From Rhodobacterales bacterium (GTDB lineage Bacteria; Pseudomonadota; Alphaproteobacteria; Rhodobacterales; Rhodobacteraceae), in contig PDRW01000029.1 of NCBI GenBank assembly GCA_002746935.1, forward strand, positions 1 through 64,000: a stretch of DNA of 64,000 nucleotides, read 5' to 3'. The notes under the pieces are model-generated. The model was not told where the DNA came from. It worked only from the letters and a program-made list of their open reading frames with translations, and did no database searches. Numbering within the stretch: position 1 is the first letter of the stretch; each line of letters begins with the position of its first letter. The translations under genes were made by a program, and so were the position numbers. Positions 8,120 to 17,406 of the stretch are shown piece after piece.

Positions 8120-10645
8120 TCAGCCGTCTTTGCGGATGCGGGCATTCGCCGGGTCATGCGGGCTGTCTTCAACCACCTCCGCCTGCCACAGCGCATCCTG
8201 CATTTTCACCTGAAGCTTGGTGCCCACAGCCGCCAGATCGGGCCGCACATAGCCCATGCCGATCGACTTGCCGAAGACCACCGAATAGCCGCCCGAGGTG
8301 AGCCGGCCGACCTTCTCGCCGCCGCAATAGAGCGCTTCGCGGCCCCAGGGGTCGGCGTCGTCCGGCCCGTCGATGAGCAGGGTGACGCATTTCGAGCGGA
8401 GCCCCAGAGCCTGCATGGCCGCCTTGCCGTGGAAGTCTTTCGAGAGATCCACGAAACGGTCGAGCCCGGCTTCCAGCGGGGTGGCGTCGCGCCCCAGTTC
8501 GGTGCCGAAGGCGCGGTAGGATTTCTCCTGCCGGAGCCAGTTCTGCGCCCGCGCGCCCACCAGCACCAGCCCGTGCTTTTCACCCGCCCTGACCAGCAGA
8601 TCCCAGAGGTAATTCTGCATCTCGATCGGGTGATGCAGCTCCCAGCCGAGCTCGCCGGTATAGGCCACACGCACCGCGGTCAGCGGGCACATGCCGAGCT
8701 CCACCTTGCGCGCCGAGAGCCAGGGGAAGCGCTTGTTGGACAGCGCCGTCTCCGGCTCGGCATCCCGGATCACCCCGGCGAGAATGTCGCGCGCCTTCGG
8801 CCCGGCGAGGGCAAAGACGCCGATCCGGGTGGTCCAGTCCTCCACCTCGATCCGGCCGAACGCCGCCTCCTTGTCGGCCACCGCCTTCAGCAGGAAATCG
8901 CGGTCATAGGCATGCCAGGCGCCCGCCGAGATCAGCACGAAACGGTCCCCGGCCTCGCGGACGATGGTGTATTCGGTGCGCGTGGTGCCGGCATCGGTGA
9001 GCGCATAGGTGAGGTTGATCCGGCCGACCTTCGGCAGGCGATTGGTGGTGAACCAGTCGAGAAAAGCCGCGGCCCCCGGCCCTTTCACCACATGTTTGGC
9101 GAAGGCGGTGGCGTCGATGAGCCCCGCGGTCTCGCGGATCGCCTTCGCCTCGGCGACCGCATAGGGCCACCAGCCGCCACGCCGGAAGCTGCGGGCCTCG
9201 TGGTCGAACCCGTCGCCCACGCCCGGCGCATAGTAATTCGGCCGTTCCCAGCCGTTGACCTGGCCAAACTGCGCGCCCGCCGCCTTCTGGCGGTCATAGG
9301 CGGGCGAGGTGCGCAGCGGCCGGCAGGCTTCGCGCTCCTCGTCGGGATGGTGCAGCACGAAGACATGTTCGTAGCATTCCTCGTTCTTGCGCGCGGCATA
9401 TTCGGTGGTCATCCAGTCGCCGTAGCGCTTCGGGTCGAGCGCGGCCATGTCGATCTCGGCCTCGCCCTCGACCATCATCTGCGCGAGATAATAGCCGGTG
9501 CCGCCCGCGGCGGTGATGCCGAAGCTGAACCCCTCCGCCAGCCACATGTTGCGCAGACCCGGCGCCGGGCCGACCAGCGGGTTGCCGTCCGGCGTGTAGC
9601 AGATCGGGCCGTTGTAATCGTCCTTGAGGCCGACGTTTTCCGAGGACGGAATCCGGTGGATCATGCTGAGATATTCGGCCTCGATCCGGTCGAGATCGAG
9701 CGGGAACAGATCGGCGCGGAAACTGTCGGGCACGGCATATTCGAACCGTGCCGGGGCGCCGCGCTCGTAAGGCCCGAGGATCCAGCCGCCATGTTCCTCG
9801 CGCACATACCATTTCGCATCCGCATCGCGCAGCACCGGGTGTTCGCCGTGGCTCTTGCGGTATTCCACCAGCGCCGGGTCGGCATCGGTGACGATGAACT
9901 GGTGCTCGACCGGGATCGCCGGCATCTTCAGCCCGAGCTGGCGGGCGGTGCGCTGGGCGTGGTTGCCGGTGGCGGTGACCACATGCTCGGCGCGGATCTC
10001 GAACTTTTCTTCGCCCGGCACCAGATTGCCGCCCTTCTCGATCATCACCGAACCGCGGACGATCCATTCCGAGCCGGTCCATTCATAGCTGTCCACCTGA
10101 CGCTTGCGGACAATCTGCACCCCGCGCTGCCGCGCGCCTTTCGCCATCGCCATGGTCACATCGGCGGGGTTGATATAGCCGTCGGTCGGGTGGAACAGCG
10201 CGCCCTTCAGGTCGTCGGTGCGCACCAGCGGCCAGCGCTCCCTGATCTCGGCGGGCGTCAGCCATTCATAGGGAATGCCCACGGTCTCGGCGGTGGAGGC
10301 GTAGAGCCGGTATTCGTCCATCCGCGCTTGCGTCTGGGCCATGCGCAGGTTGCCGACCACGGAGAACCCGGCGTTGAGGCCGGTTTCTTCTTCCAGCGTC
10401 TTGTAGAATTTCACGCTGTAATCGTGGATGTGGCTGGTGGCATAGCCCATGTTGAACAGCGGCAGGAGCCCCGCGGCATGCCAGGTGGAGCCGGAGGTGA
10501 GTTCGTCGCGCTCCAGCAGCACCACATCCTTCCAGCCGGCACGGGCAAGGTGATAGGCGATCGCCGCTCCGACCGCGCCACCGCCCACGACCAGCGCCTT
10601 CACATGTGTTTTCATTCCGGGGGTTTTCATTTCCGGGGTTGTCAT
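8120..10645 (-). CDS. Dimethylglycine/sarcosine dehydrogenase-like FAD oxidoreductase with GcvT domain
   Basis: An 841-residue fusion that oxidatively demethylates an N-methylated glycine (dimethylglycine or sarcosine) and passes the one-carbon unit to tetrahydrofolate. The N-terminal DAO-type FAD domain has the dinucleotide motif VVGGGAVGAAIA (19-30) and SGSTWHAAGL, where His56 matches the covalent FAD-histidine of DMGDH/SARDH. A middle FAO domain and a C-terminal aminomethyltransferase (GcvT-like) region follow (from about residue 430; GELGWELHHP and GTELGRDATPLEAGLD are recognisable). The ATG at 10645 is preceded by GAGG. The choice between dimethylglycine and sarcosine as substrate cannot be made by eye. 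The gene stands alone, flanked by a terminator hairpin and a dispersed repeat. Confidence 0.87.
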   Translation of the reverse strand: MTTPEMKTPGMKTHVKALVVGGGAVGAAIAYHLARAGWKDVVLLERDELTSGSTWHAAGLLPLFNMGYATSHIHDYSVKFYKTLEEETGLNAGFSVVGNLRMAQTQARMDEYRLYASTAETVGIPYEWLTPAEIRERWPLVRTDDLKGALFHPTDGYINPADVTMAMAKGARQRGVQIVRKRQVDSYEWTGSEWIVRGSVMIEKGGNLVPGEEKFEIRAEHVVTATGNHAQRTARQLGLKMPAIPVEHQFIVTDADPALVEYRKSHGEHPVLRDADAKWYVREEHGGWILGPYERGAPARFEYAVPDSFRADLFPLDLDRIEAEYLSMIHRIPSSENVGLKDDYNGPICYTPDGNPLVGPAPGLRNMWLAEGFSFGITAAGGTGYYLAQMMVEGEAEIDMAALDPKRYGDWMTTEYAARKNEECYEHVFVLHHPDEEREACRPLRTSPAYDRQKAAGAQFGQVNGWERPNYYAPGVGDGFDHEARSFRRGGWWPYAVAEAKAIRETAGLIDATAFAKHVVKGPGAAAFLDWFTTNRLPKVGRINLTYALTDAGTTRTEYTIVREAGDRFVLISAGAWHAYDRDFLLKAVADKEAAFGRIEVEDWTTRIGVFALAGPKARDILAGVIRDAEPETALSNKRFPWLSARKVELGMCPLTAVRVAYTGELGWELHHPIEMQNYLWDLLVRAGEKHGLVLVGARAQNWLRQEKSYRAFGTELGRDATPLEAGLDRFVDLSKDFHGKAAMQALGLRSKCVTLLIDGPDDADPWGREALYCGGEKVGRLTSGGYSVVFGKSIGMGYVRPDLAAVGTKLQVKMQDALWQAEVVEDSPHDPANARIRKDG

Positions 10646-10836
10646 CTGGGGCCTCCCTCTCGGCTCTGTCCGGTTTCTTTTGGAAGAATATTGCCGCAAC
10701 AGCGCACCAAGGTCACGGCGCGTCCGACGGCTGCGGGCAGAAAACCGACCTGCGGGCCGGTTTCAGGCCGAGAGCCGGGCGTTCACGCCCGACCGGGGGC
10801 GCTGCCCCGAAACCCCGAAGGGGTAGCAGAAGGTCC

Positions 10837-10889
10837 GCCGGGGGCGCTGCCCCCGGACCCCCGGGAGTATTTGAGCCAGGAAAAAGGGG
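10837..10889 (+). repeat. Dispersed GC-rich intergenic element, copy 1
   Basis: Pattern: a hairpin GGGGGCGCTGCCCCC, then GGACCCCCGGGAGTATTT and GAGCCAGGAAAAAGGGG. The tail GGAGTATTT-N3-CCAGGAAAA recurs in four further intergenic spots of this window. The copy lies in the 320-bp gap between the dehydrogenase and the next gene, in which nothing else is visible. Confidence 0.7.
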
Positions 10890-10965
10890 AAGGCGCCGCG
10901 GGGCGGCCCCTGCGTGGGGCCGTTGCGGGGGGGGGCGTGGTGTCTGGCCGTGGCGCCCCCCGGGG

Positions 10966-11958
10966 TCAGTCGTCTGCCGCCGGACTGTCGCTGCCATCAC
11001 CAAGCCCCATCCGGGTGGCCTGTTCTTGCAGCGCGACGCCCAGAGCGCCCTTTTCCTCGTAATCGGCAACGAAGGCCGCGCCCGCCGCCGAGCCGCGCGC
11101 CGACAGGGCCGCGAGGCGCTCGTTTTCGCCCATCTCGGCCAGTGCGACCTGCTCGGTGATGTCGAATTGCGGCATGTGGCTGCCGACATTGGGATCGGGA
11201 TGGCCAAGCATCGCGTTCATCGCATCGTAGTCGATCGCCGCGAGCAACTCGCGGATCGACCCGGCCCGGGCCCGCGCCCTCACCGTGATCTGGACCCGCT
11301 GCTGGCCGCCGATCCGGGCATTGAGCGTCAACAGATTTTCCGGCGTGGCCTCGATGTCCCCGGCCGTGAAGAGGGCCGTCTGCGCGAAGCCGACCCCCTG
11401 CACGAAGGCGAACCCCTTCACATCGGTCATTGCCGCCATGTTGCCGATGCCGATCTGCATCATCTGTCCGGACACCGAATTGGCGGGCCGTTCGGTGACC
11501 AGTTCCGCCTGCAGCAGAACGGCCTCGTCGCCGCGCTCATAGATCCAGCTCGACCCGGCGACCCCGGCGAGGATGCGCTTGCGGTTTGGCAGCCCGGCCC
11601 CGCCGAACGCGCCGGCGCCGCCGGTCGTTCCGACCAGCTGTTCCATCGAGATGTTCTGCCCGTCGCCCGACAGGAAACGGTCGCCGTCGCCCTCCTGCCA
11701 CGCCCGGCGGGTCCAGCCGCCGAAGCTCTCGGGCAGGTGGCTGCGGGCGCCCCCGGCCTGGGCTTCGGCCAGCTCCGTGGCCGCCTCTGTGGCCGTTTCC
11801 GAGGCCGCTTTGGAGCTGCCCGCCTTGATGCTCTCGACGTAGCCGGCCAGGCCAAATTCCGCCAGTCCCTTGCCGGATTTCTGTGCCTTGATGTAGAAAT
11901 CGCCGCCGAAAGCCACAAGCAGCGCGAGCAAGGCAAAGGCCAGCACCTGGAATTTCAT
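10966..11958 (-). CDS. Hypothetical protein with N-terminal signal/anchor
   Basis: A 330-residue protein not assigned to a family. It begins MKFQVLAFALLALLVAFGG, a signal peptide or membrane anchor without a lipobox. A short Ala-rich segment (about 45-70) precedes a globular region containing WTRRAWQEGDGDRFLSG and repeated beta-like stretches. Export to the periplasm is inferred. The ATG at 11958 is preceded by GAGGAGACC. The open frame runs 84 codons further upstream, but without a ribosome site and across the region opposite the hydrolase promoter. It is probably transcribed alone, since the neighbours lie beyond intergenic gaps of about 270-320 bp. Confidence 0.72.
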   Translation of the reverse strand: MKFQVLAFALLALLVAFGGDFYIKAQKSGKGLAEFGLAGYVESIKAGSSKAASETATEAATELAEAQAGGARSHLPESFGGWTRRAWQEGDGDRFLSGDGQNISMEQLVGTTGGAGAFGGAGLPNRKRILAGVAGSSWIYERGDEAVLLQAELVTERPANSVSGQMMQIGIGNMAAMTDVKGFAFVQGVGFAQTALFTAGDIEATPENLLTLNARIGGQQRVQITVRARARAGSIRELLAAIDYDAMNAMLGHPDPNVGSHMPQFDITEQVALAEMGENERLAALSARGSAAGAAFVADYEEKGALGVALQEQATRMGLGDGSDSPAADD

Positions 11959-12226
11959 GTTGGTCTCCTCGAAAATGGGTTTGTGGAGGCCGACCCTGCT
12001 GGCGAAACCGCTCCATTTCATGCGGATAAAGTGAAAATGTTGTGGCGCGGGCCGGGATTGTGTCGCGAACCGGGACAAGGCCCGGCCGCCCTTCGCTTCC
12101 GGCGGCGATCCTGTCGCGGGGTTCCGGCTCCATGCTGCCCGGGCCAGAGCGCTTCCGCGCCCGCCGTCACGCTCCGGAATGCACCGGCGTCTTGCAACCG
12201 GGCGCCGCATCGGTCATCACGGCCCC

Positions 12227-12985
12227 ATGCTCGCGACCAGGGAATACGGCTCCGACACCGGCTTGCCCCCGGTTCTGATCGTCCACGGCCTGTTCGGCTC
12301 CGGGCGCAACTGGGGGGTGATCGCAAAGCGGCTGTCGGACGCGCGCCGGGTGGTGACCGTCGACATGCGCAACCATGGCGCCAGCCGCTGGGAAGAAAGC
12401 CACAGCTATCACGACCTTGCCGCCGATCTTGCCGAGGTGGTGGAGGCCATCGGGGGCAGGGCGGATGTGATCGGCCATTCGATGGGCGGCAAGGGGGCGA
12501 TGATGCTGGCGCTGGACCGGCCGGCGCTGGTGCGCCGGCTGATCGTGGCCGATATTGCGCCGGTGGCCTACAGCCACAGCCAGGTGCATCTGGTGCATGC
12601 GATGCGGGGGCTCGACCTCACCCGGATCGCCACCCGGACGGATGCCGACCGGGTGCTTTCGGAGGCGATCGACGAGCGCGACGTGCGCGCCTTTCTGCTG
12701 CAATCGCTCGATGTGAAGGCGCGGCGCTGGATGCTGAACCTCGATGTTCTGGAACGTGACATGGAGCTGATCACCGGGTTTCCGGCGGTCTCGGGGCGGT
12801 TCGACGGGCCTGCCTTCTTTCTGGCCGGGGCAGAGTCGGATTACGTGCTGCCGCAGCACCGGCCGGTCATCAAGCGGCTGTTCCCCAATGCCCGTCAGGC
12901 GAAGATCCCCGATGCCGGGCACTGGCTGCATGCGGAGAACCCGCGCGCCTTTGAGGCGGCGGCGCGGGCGTTTCTGAACGGGTAG
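12227..12985 (+). CDS. Alpha/beta-fold hydrolase (YbfF/ABHD11-like esterase)
   Basis: A 252-residue cytoplasmic serine hydrolase. The oxyanion motif is HGLFGSGRNW (20-29), the nucleophile elbow is GHSMGGKGAM with Ser85, the acid is probably in AGAESDYVLP, and the catalytic His is in DAGHWLHAENP. The motif DMRNHGASRW is characteristic of the YbfF/ABHD11 group, which hydrolyses acyl thioesters and carboxylesters. The ATG at 12227 fits the family start, though no good Shine-Dalgarno precedes it. The natural substrate is unknown. It is followed by a dispersed repeat and a convergent gene. Confidence 0.87.
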   Translation: MLATREYGSDTGLPPVLIVHGLFGSGRNWGVIAKRLSDARRVVTVDMRNHGASRWEESHSYHDLAADLAEVVEAIGGRADVIGHSMGGKGAMMLALDRPALVRRLIVADIAPVAYSHSQVHLVHAMRGLDLTRIATRTDADRVLSEAIDERDVRAFLLQSLDVKARRWMLNLDVLERDMELITGFPAVSGRFDGPAFFLAGAESDYVLPQHRPVIKRLFPNARQAKIPDAGHWLHAENPRAFEAAARAFLNG

Positions 12986-13024
12986 AGCGAAGGGCTGAAG
13001 CCGCTCTGGACGGCAGGCTCGGCG

Positions 13025-13077
13025 CCGGGGGTTTTGCACCCCCGGACCCCCGCGGAGTATTTCACCCAGGAAAAGGG
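13025..13077 (+). repeat. Dispersed GC-rich intergenic element, copy 2
   Basis: GGGGGTTTTGCACCCCC hairpin, then GGACCCCCGCGGAGTATTT and CACCCAGGAAAAGGG. Same architecture and orientation as the copy at 10837. It lies between the 3' ends of two convergent genes and may also act as a transcription stop. Confidence 0.7.
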
Positions 13078-13102
13078 CTTTGTGGTTGGTTGGGGCGTTG
13101 GC

Positions 13103-13414
13103 TCAGTGGGTCCAGACCGTGCGGCGGTTGCTGGCGAAGTTTTCGCCGTAGCCGCCTTTGCGGATGTTGTGCTTGCGTTTGTGGGGCTCGGTCACCGTGG
13201 CCTCGACACCGTTTTCGGCGGCATAATCGAGCGCCGCCTGTTTCGACGAGAATTTCAGCCGCACCTGCGCCTGAGTGTCGCCTGAGCCGGTCCAGCCCAT
13301 GAGAGGGTCAAGCCTGCGGGGCGCGTCGGGGGCGTATTCGAGCACCCAGGTTTTCGTCCGGCCCTGGCCGGAGGTCATCGCGTTGCGGGCAGGCTGGTAG
13401 ATGCGGGCGCGCAT
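13103..13414 (-). CDS. ETC complex I subunit family protein (NDUFS4-like)
   Basis: A 103-residue protein matching the conserved ETC complex I accessory-subunit family (mitochondrial NDUFS4/18-kDa relative) found in alphaproteobacteria. Recognisable blocks are [38 protein letters not shown] and [19 protein letters not shown], which is the usual length and order. It probably binds the peripheral arm of NADH:ubiquinone oxidoreductase. The ATG at 13414 has GGAGAGCCC upstream. Single gene, convergent with the hydrolase and divergent from uvrB, a common context in Rhodobacteraceae. Confidence 0.88.
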   Translation of the reverse strand: MRARIYQPARNAMTSGQGRTKTWVLEYAPDAPRRLDPLMGWTGSGDTQAQVRLKFSSKQAALDYAAENGVEATVTEPHKRKHNIRKGGYGENFASNRRTVWTH

Positions 13415-13684
13415 CGGGCTCTCCTTTGGTGATGCGCCGGGGATGCTCCGGGGGCGCAGACGGTGCAGACCCGGCGGCCCGGTCGCGGATTGCGGCCGGG
13501 GTCAGGGATTTATCGGCAAAGCGGGCCGGTTGCGCAAGCGGGAATCGGGGGGCAGCGACGGCAGGGCCGGAACAACAGCGCGGGCCGGGAAGGTGCGGAC
13601 GGTCTCCGGCGAGGGTTGCGCCTGCCACCCCGAGAGTATCCGGCGAGGCCGCCCGCCCCCTTCCACAAGGAACAAAAAGGGACC

Positions 13685-15652
13685 ATGTTAAGGCCGGAGG
13701 ATTCGCCCATGCCCGACACGCCCCGGACCCCGGTTACACAGCCCCTGCCGCCCCTGCCACCCCGGGCGCCCAAGCTCGAAGGCGGCAAGCGTTTCGTGAT
13801 GCACAGCGAGTTCGAGCCTTCGGGCGACCAGCCCAGCGCGATCGCCGAGCTTTCGGCCGCGATCGAGGCGGGCGAGCGCGATCAGGTGCTGCTCGGCGCC
13901 ACCGGCACCGGCAAGACCTACACCATGGCCAAGGTCATCGAGACGACCCAGCGCCCGGCGCTCATCCTCGCCCCCAACAAGACCCTCGCCGCCCAGCTTT
14001 ACGGCGAGATGGCGCATTTCTTCCCGGAAAACGCCGTTGAGTATTTTGTAAGCTATTATGATTACTATCAGCCCGAGGCCTATGTGCCGCGCACCGACAC
14101 GTTCATCGAGAAGGAAAGCCAGATCAACGAGCAGATCGACCGGATGCGCCATTCGGCCACCCGGGCGCTGCTTGAGCGCGACGATGTGGTGATCGTCGCC
14201 TCGGTGTCGTGCATCTACGGCATCGGCAGCCCCGAGACCTATACCGCGATGCGGCAGGATCTCGAGGTCGGCAAGGACTATGACCAGCGCGCGGTGATGA
14301 GCGATCTGATCGCCCAGCAATACAAGCGCAACGACAATGCCTTCCAGCGCGGCACCTTCCGGGTGCGCGGCGACTCGCTGGAAATCTGGCCCTCGCATCT
14401 TGAAGACCGGGGCTGGCGGCTGTCGTTCTTCGGTGAGGAACTGGAGGGGATCACCGAGTTTGACACGCTCACCGGCGCGCGCACCGACAGGCTCGACAAG
14501 GTGCGCGTCTATGCCAATTCGCATTACGTCACCCCGACGCCCACGCTCAAACAGGCGATGAAGGGCATCAGGGAGGAGCTGACGCTGCGGCTCGCGGAGT
14601 TTGAAAAGGAGGGCAAGCTGCTCGAAGCCCAGCGGCTGGAACAGCGCACCCGGTTCGACCTCGAAATGCTGGAGGCCACCGGCCATTGCAACGGGATGCG
14701 GCCGCAAAGCGTGTTCGTTTCGGCCACGCCGGGGGCATGGGAGCTCGAACGCACCGGCGGGGTGTTCACCGAACAGGTGATCCGCCCCACGGGCCTGCTG
14801 GATCCGCAGATCGAGATCCGTCCGGTCGAGATGCAGGTGGACGATCTGCTCGACGAGGTCCGCGCCCAGGCCGCCGACGGCTTCCGCACCCTCGTTACCA
14901 CGCTCACCAAGCGCATGGCCGAAGACCTCACCGAATACATGCACGAACAGGGCATCCGGGTGCGCTACATGCATTCCGACATCGACACGATCGAACGCAT
15001 CGAGATCCTGCGCGATCTGCGGCTGGGCGCGTTTGACGTGCTGGTGGGCATCAACCTGCTGCGCGAGGGGCTGGACATTCCCGAATGCCGCCTTGTGGCG
15101 ATCCTCGACGCCGACAAGGAGGGCTTCCTGCGCTCCGAAACCTCGCTGATCCAGACCATCGGCCGGGCGGCGCGCAATGCCGAAGGCAAGGTCATCATGT
15201 ATGCCGACCGGATCACCGGCTCGATGGAGCGCGCCTTGGCCGAGACCGAACGCCGCCGCGCCCGGCAGATGGCCTATAACGAAAAGCACGGTATCACCCC
15301 GGAGACGGTGAAGAAGAACGTCGAAGACGTGCTCGCCGGCCTCTATGAGGGCGATGTCGACATGAACCGGGTGACGGCCAAGGTCGACAAGGCGGAGGTC
15401 GGCGGCAATCTCGCGGCACATCTCGACGGGCTGCGCGCCGACATGCGCAAGGCCGCGGAGAACCTCGAGTTTGAAGAGGCCGCACGGCTGCGCGACGAGA
15501 TCCACCGGCTCGAAGCCGTGGAGCTTGCGGTGGCCGACGACCCGCTGGCGCGGCAATCGGCGGTGGAAGCGGCGAGCGCGCCGAAGGCAAAGGGCCGGTC
15601 GACGGCGGGACGGCCGGGGCAACGGGCCGGGCGGCGCAAGCGGAAGGGCTGA
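13685..15652 (+). CDS. uvrB: UvrB excinuclease subunit with an internal deletion removing the DESH motif
   Basis: UvrB is the damage-verifying helicase of nucleotide excision repair. Present here: Walker [10 protein letters not shown] (71-79), the beta-hairpin [26 protein letters not shown], helicase motifs [31 protein letters not shown] and QTIGRAARN, and a C-terminal UVR segment ([13 protein letters not shown]). The read goes straight from ATGHCNG to [12 protein letters not shown] at residues 337/338 (nt 14695/14696). Every full UvrB has about 80 residues there, containing YSR..GRxPGEPPPTL, the Walker B box DESH and GGMYxGD. The protein is 655 aa, about 80 shorter than expected, with the frame kept. 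Without DESH it should not hydrolyse ATP. The ATG at 13685 follows AAAAAGGGACC. Real mutation or assembly collapse cannot be told apart here. Confidence 0.9.
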   Translation: MLRPEDSPMPDTPRTPVTQPLPPLPPRAPKLEGGKRFVMHSEFEPSGDQPSAIAELSAAIEAGERDQVLLGATGTGKTYTMAKVIETTQRPALILAPNKTLAAQLYGEMAHFFPENAVEYFVSYYDYYQPEAYVPRTDTFIEKESQINEQIDRMRHSATRALLERDDVVIVASVSCIYGIGSPETYTAMRQDLEVGKDYDQRAVMSDLIAQQYKRNDNAFQRGTFRVRGDSLEIWPSHLEDRGWRLSFFGEELEGITEFDTLTGARTDRLDKVRVYANSHYVTPTPTLKQAMKGIREELTLRLAEFEKEGKLLEAQRLEQRTRFDLEMLEATGHCNGMRPQSVFVSATPGAWELERTGGVFTEQVIRPTGLLDPQIEIRPVEMQVDDLLDEVRAQAADGFRTLVTTLTKRMAEDLTEYMHEQGIRVRYMHSDIDTIERIEILRDLRLGAFDVLVGINLLREGLDIPECRLVAILDADKEGFLRSETSLIQTIGRAARNAEGKVIMYADRITGSMERALAETERRRARQMAYNEKHGITPETVKKNVEDVLAGLYEGDVDMNRVTAKVDKAEVGGNLAAHLDGLRADMRKAAENLEFEEAARLRDEIHRLEAVELAVADDPLARQSAVEAASAPKAKGRSTAGRPGQRAGRRKRKG

Positions 15653-15682
15653 GGGGGCACTTCCGGCGGCATGGCTGTCACT

Positions 15683-15700
15683 TTGTGCCCCGGGGCACAA
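15683..15700. other. Perfect 18-bp palindrome after uvrB
   Basis: TTGTGCCCCGGGGCACAA, fully self-complementary, 30 bp beyond the uvrB stop and 150 bp before the next start. It could be a dimeric-protein operator for the following gene or part of a terminator; there is no T-run. Confidence 0.4.
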
Positions 15701-15850
15701 GCCTGTGCACAGGACCGGGCGCGCCAACGGCCTCCGAACAGGTTCACAAGCGGCGCGCGCCGGGGTAATCTCTGCCCTGACCCCCCGTCGGACCTTCAGG
15801 TCGGACCTCAACCGGACCCCTGTCCGGCCCACCAGTCGAAAGGCCCTTCC

Positions 15851-16357
15851 ATGCCGCGCATCCTCACTGCCGTTTTCGCCGCCCTCTGGACCCTGCCCGC
15901 CGCGGGCCAGAGCTTCGACACGATCGCCACTGCGGATCACGGGGCCTGGAAAAGCGCCGAAATGGTCAACAGCTTGACCGGCAAGCGCTTCTGCGCCGCC
16001 GAAACCCTGTCGCTCTATGACCAGGTGCTGAGGCTGGTGCTCTATGAGGGGGGCGATGCCTTTCTGGAGGTCGTTGACGTCAGCTGGGACTACGTGAACG
16101 GCGACCCGCTCAGGTTCAACCTGATCGTTGATGGCATGGAACAGGTGGTGACCGGCCAGGGCTGGACGGGCTCGATCAGTCTCGATCTGCTCGATACCGG
16201 CGCCCGCGCCGCGCTGCTCACCAAGATCTCCGGCGCAGACCGCCTCGACATCCGCCTGCCGAACCGCAGCCGGGTGGCACAATTCCAGCTTGATGGCGCT
16301 GATGCGGCTATCGCGGCGGCCAAAAACTGCTGGGCGGAAATCAGCGGGCAGAACTGA
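15851..16357 (+). CDS. Hypothetical secreted protein
   Basis: A 168-residue protein with a clear signal peptide: MPRILTAVFAALWTLPAAG, with cleavage expected near AAG-QS. The mature part has two cysteines, in KRFCAAETLS and KNCWAEI, which could form a disulfide in the periplasm. No domain is recognised. The ATG at 15851 was chosen because the signal peptide starts there; the frame is open for 60 codons upstream but lacks a plausible start. The gene is monocistronic, preceded by the palindrome and convergent with the next gene. Confidence 0.72.
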   Translation: MPRILTAVFAALWTLPAAGQSFDTIATADHGAWKSAEMVNSLTGKRFCAAETLSLYDQVLRLVLYEGGDAFLEVVDVSWDYVNGDPLRFNLIVDGMEQVVTGQGWTGSISLDLLDTGARAALLTKISGADRLDIRLPNRSRVAQFQLDGADAAIAAAKNCWAEISGQN

Positions 16358-16466
16358 GCCGGATTCCGCTCAGGCGCGGCGGGACGGTTCGTTTCCTTTC
16401 CCATTGGAAAACAATAGGATAGAGGCGTTTCCTGATATCGGTGGGCGCCGCCGCCCCGCGCCCGGG

Positions 16467-17282
16467 CTACTGCGCCAGACCGAGGCGCTCAAGATGCGCC
16501 ACGCTTTCGGGTACCCGTGAGAACTCCAGAATCTCGACGATCAGCCGCGGGTTGCTGCTGATCTCTGCCAGCGCTGCGAAGATTGGCGCAAACGGTATCG
16601 TCCCCTCGCCCAGCACCCAGTGGCGGTCGGCATAGCCGTCGCTGTCCTGAAGATGCACATGGGTGAGCCGGTCACCGGCCAGCGAGATGAACCGGTCCGC
16701 CGGCGGGGCACCGCAGGCCATGTGGCTCCAACAGGCATGGCCCACATCCACCGAGAGCCGCAGCGCCGGGCTGTCGGCGGCGTCCACCACCGCTGCGCGA
16801 TGGGCCGGGTCCACATCCTGGATGTTTTCCAGCACCAGCTCGACGCCCTGATCCTCGGCCCGCCGCAACGCCGGCTCCAGCGTGTCGAGAATCGCCGCCA
16901 CCCGCTTGCCCCGGTCCTGCGGCCGGTTGTCGAGATTGTTCGCGTCCCAGACATTATAGGGCGAATGCAGCACCATTTGTGTCGCACCAAGCCCGGCGCA
17001 GACATCAAGCCCCTGGTTGATCCGCTTCTGAACCACGGCGCGGATCTCCTTGTCCTTCACGTCAAGTTCGAAACCCGAAAACGGCCCGTGAATCCCGAGC
17101 CGCCCCGACCACCCGTCAAGTGCCTGTTTCGCCATCTGCACGAAAGGGCCGGCATTGTCGAGAATGTCGGCGATGCAGAATTCCGGCAATTCGAGATCGC
17201 GGTTCTTCTCGAACAGCCAATCGCGGTGTTTCGGCAGGTCAAGCACGGTGAGTTGGGCACCGACGATGGGAAGTGTGGTCAT
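16467..17282 (-). CDS. Sugar phosphate isomerase/epimerase family protein (TIM barrel)
   Basis: A 271-residue xylose-isomerase-like TIM-barrel protein (AP_endonuc_2 family). Visible landmarks include a GIHGPFSGF strand, MVLHSPYN, the metal-ligand Glu in ELVLENIQD, the SVDVGHACWSH segment, HVHLQDSDG and VEILEF near the C-terminus, the usual ligand order for a divalent metal centre. The reaction is unknown; relatives isomerise or epimerise sugars, inosose or hydroxypyruvate. The ATG at 17282 is preceded by GGAGG. No operon partner is visible. Confidence 0.82.
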   Translation of the reverse strand: MTTLPIVGAQLTVLDLPKHRDWLFEKNRDLELPEFCIADILDNAGPFVQMAKQALDGWSGRLGIHGPFSGFELDVKDKEIRAVVQKRINQGLDVCAGLGATQMVLHSPYNVWDANNLDNRPQDRGKRVAAILDTLEPALRRAEDQGVELVLENIQDVDPAHRAAVVDAADSPALRLSVDVGHACWSHMACGAPPADRFISLAGDRLTHVHLQDSDGYADRHWVLGEGTIPFAPIFAALAEISSNPRLIVEILEFSRVPESVAHLERLGLAQ

Positions 17283-17406
17283 ATGGTCCTCCGTGGCCCC
17301 GACAATGACACGGCGGACGGGCCATTGTCGCGTGAAATCTGCGCGGGGCGGCGGCATTTCAGCGGAGGGTAACGCTGCGTAAACCTGTCGCTGGCATGAT
17401 CGCGCC

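Noticed and set aside
8072-11062. Very long open frame opposite the dimethylglycine-dehydrogenase-like gene, and similar ones opposite malQ, the opp genes and ecm
   Set aside because: High GC at third codon positions keeps antisense frames open. The minus-strand proteins match known families; the antisense translations are Arg/His/Gly-rich and match nothing.
12227-13414. tRNA gene next to the complex I subunit gene, sometimes seen in relatives
   Set aside because: No cloverleaf, T-loop GTTCRANNC or anticodon arm could be found in 12986-13102 or 13415-13684.
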